A program made the translations under genes and the position numbers. This document shows, piece by piece, positions 58,987-64,000 of a stretch of 64,000 nt of DNA. The stretch is from Chlorocebus sabaeus. Taxonomy: Eukaryota; Chordata; Mammalia; Primates; Cercopithecidae. The notes under the pieces were generated by a model. The model saw nothing but the letters and a program-made list of their open reading frames with translations, was not told the origin of the DNA and made no database searches. The first letter of the stretch is position 1, and the number at the start of each line of letters is the position of its first letter. The DNA is taken from NCBI RefSeq assembly GCF_047675955.1, contig NC_132904.1, positions 88,107,447 through 88,171,446 on the forward strand. Reading direction: 5' to 3'.

Positions 58987-59269
58987 GAATAAGAACAGCT
59001 CTGGTCTGAAGCTCCCAGCGTGATCGACACAGATGATGGATGATTTCTCCATTTCCAACTGAGCCTCTGCTGGTGATACCCAAGCAAAAAGGGTCTGGAG
59101 TAGAACTTCAGCAAACTCCAACAGACCTGCAGCTGAGGGACCTTACTGTTAGAAAGAAAACTAACAAACAGGAAGGAATAGCATCAACATCAACAAAAAG
59201 GTCATCTACAACAAAACCCCATCTGTAGGTCACTAACATCAAAGACCAAAGGTAGATAAAACCACAAAG

Positions 59270-60287
59270 ATGGGGAGAAACAAGAGCAGAAAACCTGAAA
59301 ATTCTAAAAATCAGAGCGTCTCTTCTCCTCCAAAGGATCACAGCTCCTGGCCAGCAATGGAACAAAGCTGGACAGAGAATGACTTTGAGGAGTTGACAGA
59401 AGTAGACTTCAGAAGGTCGGTAATAATGAACTTCTCTGAGCTAAAGGAGGATGTTCAAACCCATCATAAGGAAGCTTAAAACCTTGAAAAAAGATTAGAT
59501 GAATGGCTATCTAGAATAAACAGTGTAGAGGAGACCTTAAATGACCTAATGGAGCTGAAAACCATGGCATGAGAACTTCGTGATGCATACACAAACTTCA
59601 ATAGCCAATTCAATCAAGTGGAAGAAAGGGTATCAGTGATTGAAGATCAAATTAATGAAATAAAGTGAGAAGACATGGTTAGAGAAAAAATAGTAAAAAA
59701 GAAATGAACAAAGCCTCCCAAGAAATATGGGACTATGTGAAAAGAAGAAATCTACGTGTACCTAAAGTGATGGGGAGAACGGAACCAAGTTGGAAAACAC
59801 TCTTCAGGATATTATCCAGGAGAAATTCCCCAACCTAGCAAGGCAGGTCAACATTCAAATTCATGAAACACAGAGAACACCACAAAGATACTGCTTGAGA
59901 AGGGCAACACCAAGACACATATATGTCAGATTCACCAAGGTAGAAATGAAGGAAAAAGTGTTAACGGCAGCCAGAGAGAAAGGTTGAGTTACCCACAAAA
60001 GGAAGTGCACCAGACTAACAGTGGATCTCTCGGCAGAAATCCTATAAGACAGAAGAGAGTGGGGGCCAATATTCAATATTCTTAAAGAAAAGAATTTTCA
60101 ACCCAGAATTTCATATTTAGCCAAACTAAGCTTCATAAATGAAGGAGAAATAAAATCTTTTACAGACAAACAAATGCTGAGAGATTTTGATACCACCAGG
60201 CCTGCCTTGCAAGAGCTCCTGAAGGAAAGACTAAATATAGAAAGAAACAACTGTTAACACCCACTGCAAAAACATGCCAAACGGTAA
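59270..60287 (+). pseudogene. L1PA ORF1 pseudogene
   Basis: ORF1 encodes the L1 RNA-binding chaperone of about 338 residues. The start codon at 59270 follows the usual 'accacaaag' context and gives 'MGRNKSRKPENSKNQSVSSPPKDHSS'. The frame ends after 69 codons. A later open piece (59790-59987) covers the RRM region ('NTLQDIIQEKFPNLARQVNIQ ...'). It stops where a conserved arginine codon CGG has become TGA, a CpG-type change. The ORF1 stop lies at about 60285-60287. Multiple disablements mean no functional protein. Confidence 0.92.
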
Positions 60288-60349
60288 GGTCATCGATGCT
60301 ATGAAGAAACTGCATCAATTAACTGGCAGAATAACCAGTGAACACCATA

Positions 60350-63300
60350 ATGACAGGACCAAATTCACACATAACAATATTAACCTTAAATGTAAATGGG
60401 CTAAATGCCCCAGTCAAAAGACACAGACTGGCAAATTGGATAAAGAGTCAAGACCCATCAGTATGCTGTATTCAGCAGACCCATCTCACATGCAAAGAGG
60501 CACATAGATTCAAAATAAAGGGATGGAGAAAGATCTACCAAGCAAATGGAAAGCAAAAAAAAAAAAAAAAAAGGCAGGGGTTGCAATCCTAGTCTCTGAT
60601 AAAACAGACTTTAAACCAACGAAGATCAAAAGAGACAAAGAAGGCCATTACATAATGGTTAAGGGATCAATGCAACAAGAAGAGCTAACTATCCTAAATA
60701 TATATGCACTCAATACAGAAGCACCCAGATTCATAAAGCAAGTCCTCAGAGACCTACAAAGAGACTTAGATTCCCACATGATAATAATGGGATACTTTAA
60801 CACCCCACTGTCAATGTTAGGCAGATCAATGAGACAGAAGGTTAACAAGAATACTCAGGACTTGAACTTAGCTCGGCAACAAGTGGACCTAATAGACATC
60901 TACAGAATTCTCCACCCCAAATCAACAGAATATACATTCTTCTCAGCACCACATTGCACTTACTCTAAAATTGACCACATAATTGGAAGTAAAGCACTCC
61001 TCAGCAAATGTAAAAGAACAGAAATTATAACAAACTATCTCTCACACCACCATGCGATCAAATTACAACTCAGGATTAACACACTCACTGAAAACCACAC
61101 AACTACATGGAAACTGAACAACTTGCTCCTGAATGACTACAGGGTAAATAACGAAATGAAGGCAGAAATAAAGATGTTCTTTGAAACCAATGAGAACAAA
61201 GACACAACATACCAGAATCTCTGGGACACACATTTAAAGCAGTGTGTGGAGGGAAATTTATAGCACTAAATGCCCACAAGAGAAAGAGGAGAGATCTCAA
61301 ATTGACACCCTAACATCACAATTAAAAGAACTAGAGAAGCAAGAACAAACAAATTCAAAAGCTAGCAGAAGGCAAAAAATAACTAAGATCAGAGCAGAAC
61401 AGAAAGAGATAGAGACACGAAAACCCTTCAAAAAATCAATGAATCCAGGAGCAGGTTTTCTAAAAGATCAACAAAATGATAGACCACTAGCAAGATTAAT
61501 AAAGAAGAAAAGAAAGAAGAATAAAATAAACACAATAAAAAAAAAAGATAAAGGGGCTATCACCACTGATCCCACAGAAATACAAACTACCATCAGAGAA
61601 TACCATAAACACCTCTATGCAAATAAACTAGAAAATCTATAAGAAATGGATAAATTCCTGGACATATACACTCTCCCAAGACTAAATCAGGAAGAATTTG
61701 AATCTCTGAATAGACCAATAACAGACTCTGAAATTGAGGCAATAATTAATAGCCTACCAACCAAAAAAAGTCCAGGACAAGATGGATTCACAGCCAAATT
61801 CCACCAGAGGTACAAAGAGGAGCTGGTACCATTCCTTCTGAAACTATTCCAATCAGTAGAAAAAGAGGGAGTTCTCCCTAATTCATTTTATGAGGCCAAC
61901 ATCATCCTGATACCAAAGCCTGGCAGAGAAACTACAAAAAAGGAGAATTTTAGACAAATATCCCTGATGAACATCGATGCAAAAATCCTCAAAAAAATAC
62001 TGGCAAACTGAATCCAGCAGTACATCAAAAAGCTTATCCACCATGATCAAGTGGGCTTCATCGCTGGGATGCAAGGTTGGTTCAACATACGGAAATCAAT
62101 CAATGTAATCCATCACAGAAACAGAAATGACAACAAAAACCACATGATTATCTCAATAGATGCAGAAAAGGTCTTGGAAAATTTAACAGCCCTTCATGCT
62201 AAAAACTCTCAATAAACTAGGTATTGATGGAACGTATCTCAAAATAATAAGAGCTATTTATGAAAAACTCACATCCAATAGCATACTGAATGGACAAAAA
62301 CTGGAAGCATTCCCTTTGAAAACAGCCACAAGACAAGGATGCCCTCTCTCACTATTTCTATTCAACATAGTGTTGGAAGTTCTGGCCAGGGCAATCAAGC
62401 AAGAGAAAGAAATAAAAGGTATTCAATTAGGAAAAGAAGAAGAAGTCAAATTGGTCCTGTTTTCAGATGACCTGATTGTCTATTTAGAAAACCCCATCAT
62501 CTCAGCACAAAATCTACTCAAGCTGGTAAGCAACTTCAGCAGTCTCAGGATACAAAATCAATGTGCAAAAATCACATGCATTCATATTCACCATTAACAG
62601 ACAAACAGAGAGCCAAACTATGAGTGAACTCCCATTCACAATTGCTTCAAATACAATAAAATACCAAGGAATTCAACTTATAAGGGATGTGAAGGACCTC
62701 TTCAAGGAGAACTACAAACCACTGCTCAGTGAAATAAAAGGGGACACAAACAAATGGAAGAATATTCCACACTCATGGAGAGGAAGAATCAATATCATGA
62801 AAATGGCCATACTGCCCAAAGTAACTTTTAGATTCAATGCCATCCCCACCAAGCTACCAATGACTTTCTTCACAGAATTGGAAAAAAACTACTTTAAAGT
62901 TCATGTGGAACCAGAACAGAGCCCACACTGCCAAGACAATCCTGTGCAACAATAACAAAGCTAGAGGTATCACACTACCTGACTTCAAACTATACTACAA
63001 GGTTACAGTAACCAAAACAGCATGGTAGTGGTACCAAAACAGAGAGATAGACCAATGAAACAGAGCAGAGGTATCAGAAATAATGCCATACATCTACAAC
63101 CATCTGATCTTTGACAAACCTGACAAAAACAAGAAATGGGGGAAAGGATTCCCTATTTAATAAATGGTGCTGGGAAAACTGGCTAGCTGTATGTAGAAAG
63201 CTGAAACTGGATCCCTTCCTTACACCTTATACAAAAATTAATTCAAGATGGATTAGAGACTTAAATGTTAGACCTAAAACCATAAAAACCCTAGAAGAAA

Positions 63301-64000
63301 ATCTAGGCAATACCATTCAGGACATAGCCATGGGCAAGGACTTCATGACCAAAACACCAAAAGCAATGGCAACAGAAGCCAAAATAGACAGATGGGATCT
63401 AATTAAACTGAAGCACTTCTGCACGGCAAAAGAAACTACCAGCAGAGTGAAGAGGCAACCTGCAGAATGGGAGAAAATTTTTGCAATCTACTCATCTGAA
63501 AAAGGGCTAATATCCCAGAATCTACAAAGAATTCAAACAAACTTACAAGAAAAAAAAAAAAACCATCAAAAAGTGGGCAAAGGATATGAACAGACACTTC
63601 TCAAAAGAAGACGTTTATGCAGCCAACAGACACATGAAAAAATGCTCATCATCACTAGTCATCAGAGAAATGACAGATTAAAACCACAATGAGATACCAT
63701 CTCACACCAGTTAGAATGGCAATCATTAAAAATTCAGGAAACAACAGATGCTGGTGAGGATGTGGAGAAATAGGAATGCTTTTACACTGTTGGTGGGAGC
63801 ATAAATTGGTTCAACCATTGTGGAAGACAGTGTGGTGATTCCTCAAGGATCTAGAACTAGAATTATCATTTGACCCAGCAATCCCATTACTGGGTATATA
63901 CCTAAAGTATTATAAACCATGCTACTATAAAGACACATGCATATGTATGTTTACTGGGGCAGTATTTACAATAGCAAAGACTTGGAACCAACCCAAATGT
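60350..64000 (+). pseudogene. L1PA ORF2 pseudogene (endonuclease / RT), incomplete at window edge
   Basis: ORF2 normally gives one endonuclease-RT protein of about 1275 residues. Starting from ATG 60350, N14 is kept but residue 43 is Q instead of the catalytic E ('CCIQQTHLTC'). An A18 run at 60557-60574 shifts the frame. The open piece 60523-61263 continues the endonuclease, with 'IMGYFNTPLS' in place of the D145-containing 'GDFN'. The RT follows in pieces at 61646-62011, 62196-62597 and 62563-62955. The stop at 62009-62011 is a CGA-to-TGA change, and motif C reads 'LFSDDLIVYLENP' (FSDD for FADD). A further C-terminal piece spans 63111-63692. Confidence 0.93.
60557..60574. repeat. A18 homopolymer in L1 ORF2
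   Basis: An uninterrupted A-run where L1PA normally has about seven A residues. It causes a frame disruption in the endonuclease domain. Confidence 0.88.

Larger units (their letters stand above)
58967..64000 (+). mobile_element. L1PA with authentic 5' end and a spliced-out 5' UTR segment; runs off the window
   Basis: Starts with the L1 5' terminal 'gggggagttccaagatggctg' and contains, in order, the first 97 nt of the 5' UTR (58967-59063), its last part (59064-59269), ORF1 (59270-60287), the inter-ORF spacer and ORF2 (60350 to the edge). The last bases correspond to the ORF2 C-terminal region, so the remaining ORF2 and 3' UTR should lie to the right. Compared with a full L1PA 5' UTR, a contiguous middle part is absent. 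The break coincides with a known splice donor (see findings). Both ORFs are broken by stops and frameshifts. Confidence 0.95.

Noticed and set aside
58680..59114. 144-codon minus-strand open frame
   Set aside because: Its first third is the antisense of the L1 5' UTR and the rest is unique DNA. No domain, signal or conserved context was seen.

Overview
The window is primate nuclear DNA, most likely from an Old World monkey (Cercopithecidae: macaque, baboon, guenon or similar). It is AT-rich, full of Alu and L1PA elements, and has no bacterial features. Several young Alus carry variants I associate with the cercopithecid AluY lineage (a 'ggctcaagcc' start, 'gagatccggcc/gggcc' in the right arm). 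Two L1PA 3' UTRs share an 18-bp tandem duplication. The clade assignment rests on remembered consensus sequences. I recognise no host protein-coding exon, tRNA, rRNA or small RNA gene. All longer open frames coincide with transposon remnants, antisense readings of Alus, or chance. The region looks like an intergenic desert or a large intron.

Layout. 1-5.6 kb: unique DNA with one sense Alu, ancient L2 tails, a tiny L1PA 3' end and a tandem pair of antisense Alus. 5.6-8.8 kb: an old L1P element with its 5' UTR and broken ORF1/ORF2. 11.6-13.8 kb: a complete two-LTR THE1 (ERVL-MaLR) element. 15.3-15.9 kb: an antisense MLT1-type LTR. 18.1-26.3 kb: one old L1M element split by four later insertions (two L1PA 3' pieces, an AluJ, an antisense L1P). 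26.5-34.7 kb: antisense L1M, MIR and L2 remnants, a solo MST-type LTR, an L1 fragment, and two diverged direct copies of a ~300-bp sequence matching no repeat I know. 37-41 kb: an old L1 with an AluY inside, and an L2 split by an Alu and an L1. 43.7-51.1 kb: a near-complete antisense ancient L1M carrying four Alu insertions and a Tigger1-type DNA transposon remnant. 53.3-53.9 kb: a sense L1M remnant. 54.4-57.3 kb: an antisense L1PA 3' half with a readable reverse transcriptase frame. 59.0-64.0 kb: a sense L1PA with its authentic 5' end that runs off the right edge.

The best observation is in that last element. Its 5' UTR stops at nucleotide 97, exactly where the known L1 splice donor lies, and resumes at a sequence that in older L1PA consensus follows an acceptor-like 'ctgcag'. 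It therefore looks like a spliced L1 mRNA that was reintegrated (a SpIRE-type copy). Its endonuclease residues E43 and D145 are also replaced. I found no new biological system. The interest lies in insertion history, a local duplication, a one-armed Alu with a perfect target-site duplication, and large inverted L1 arms.
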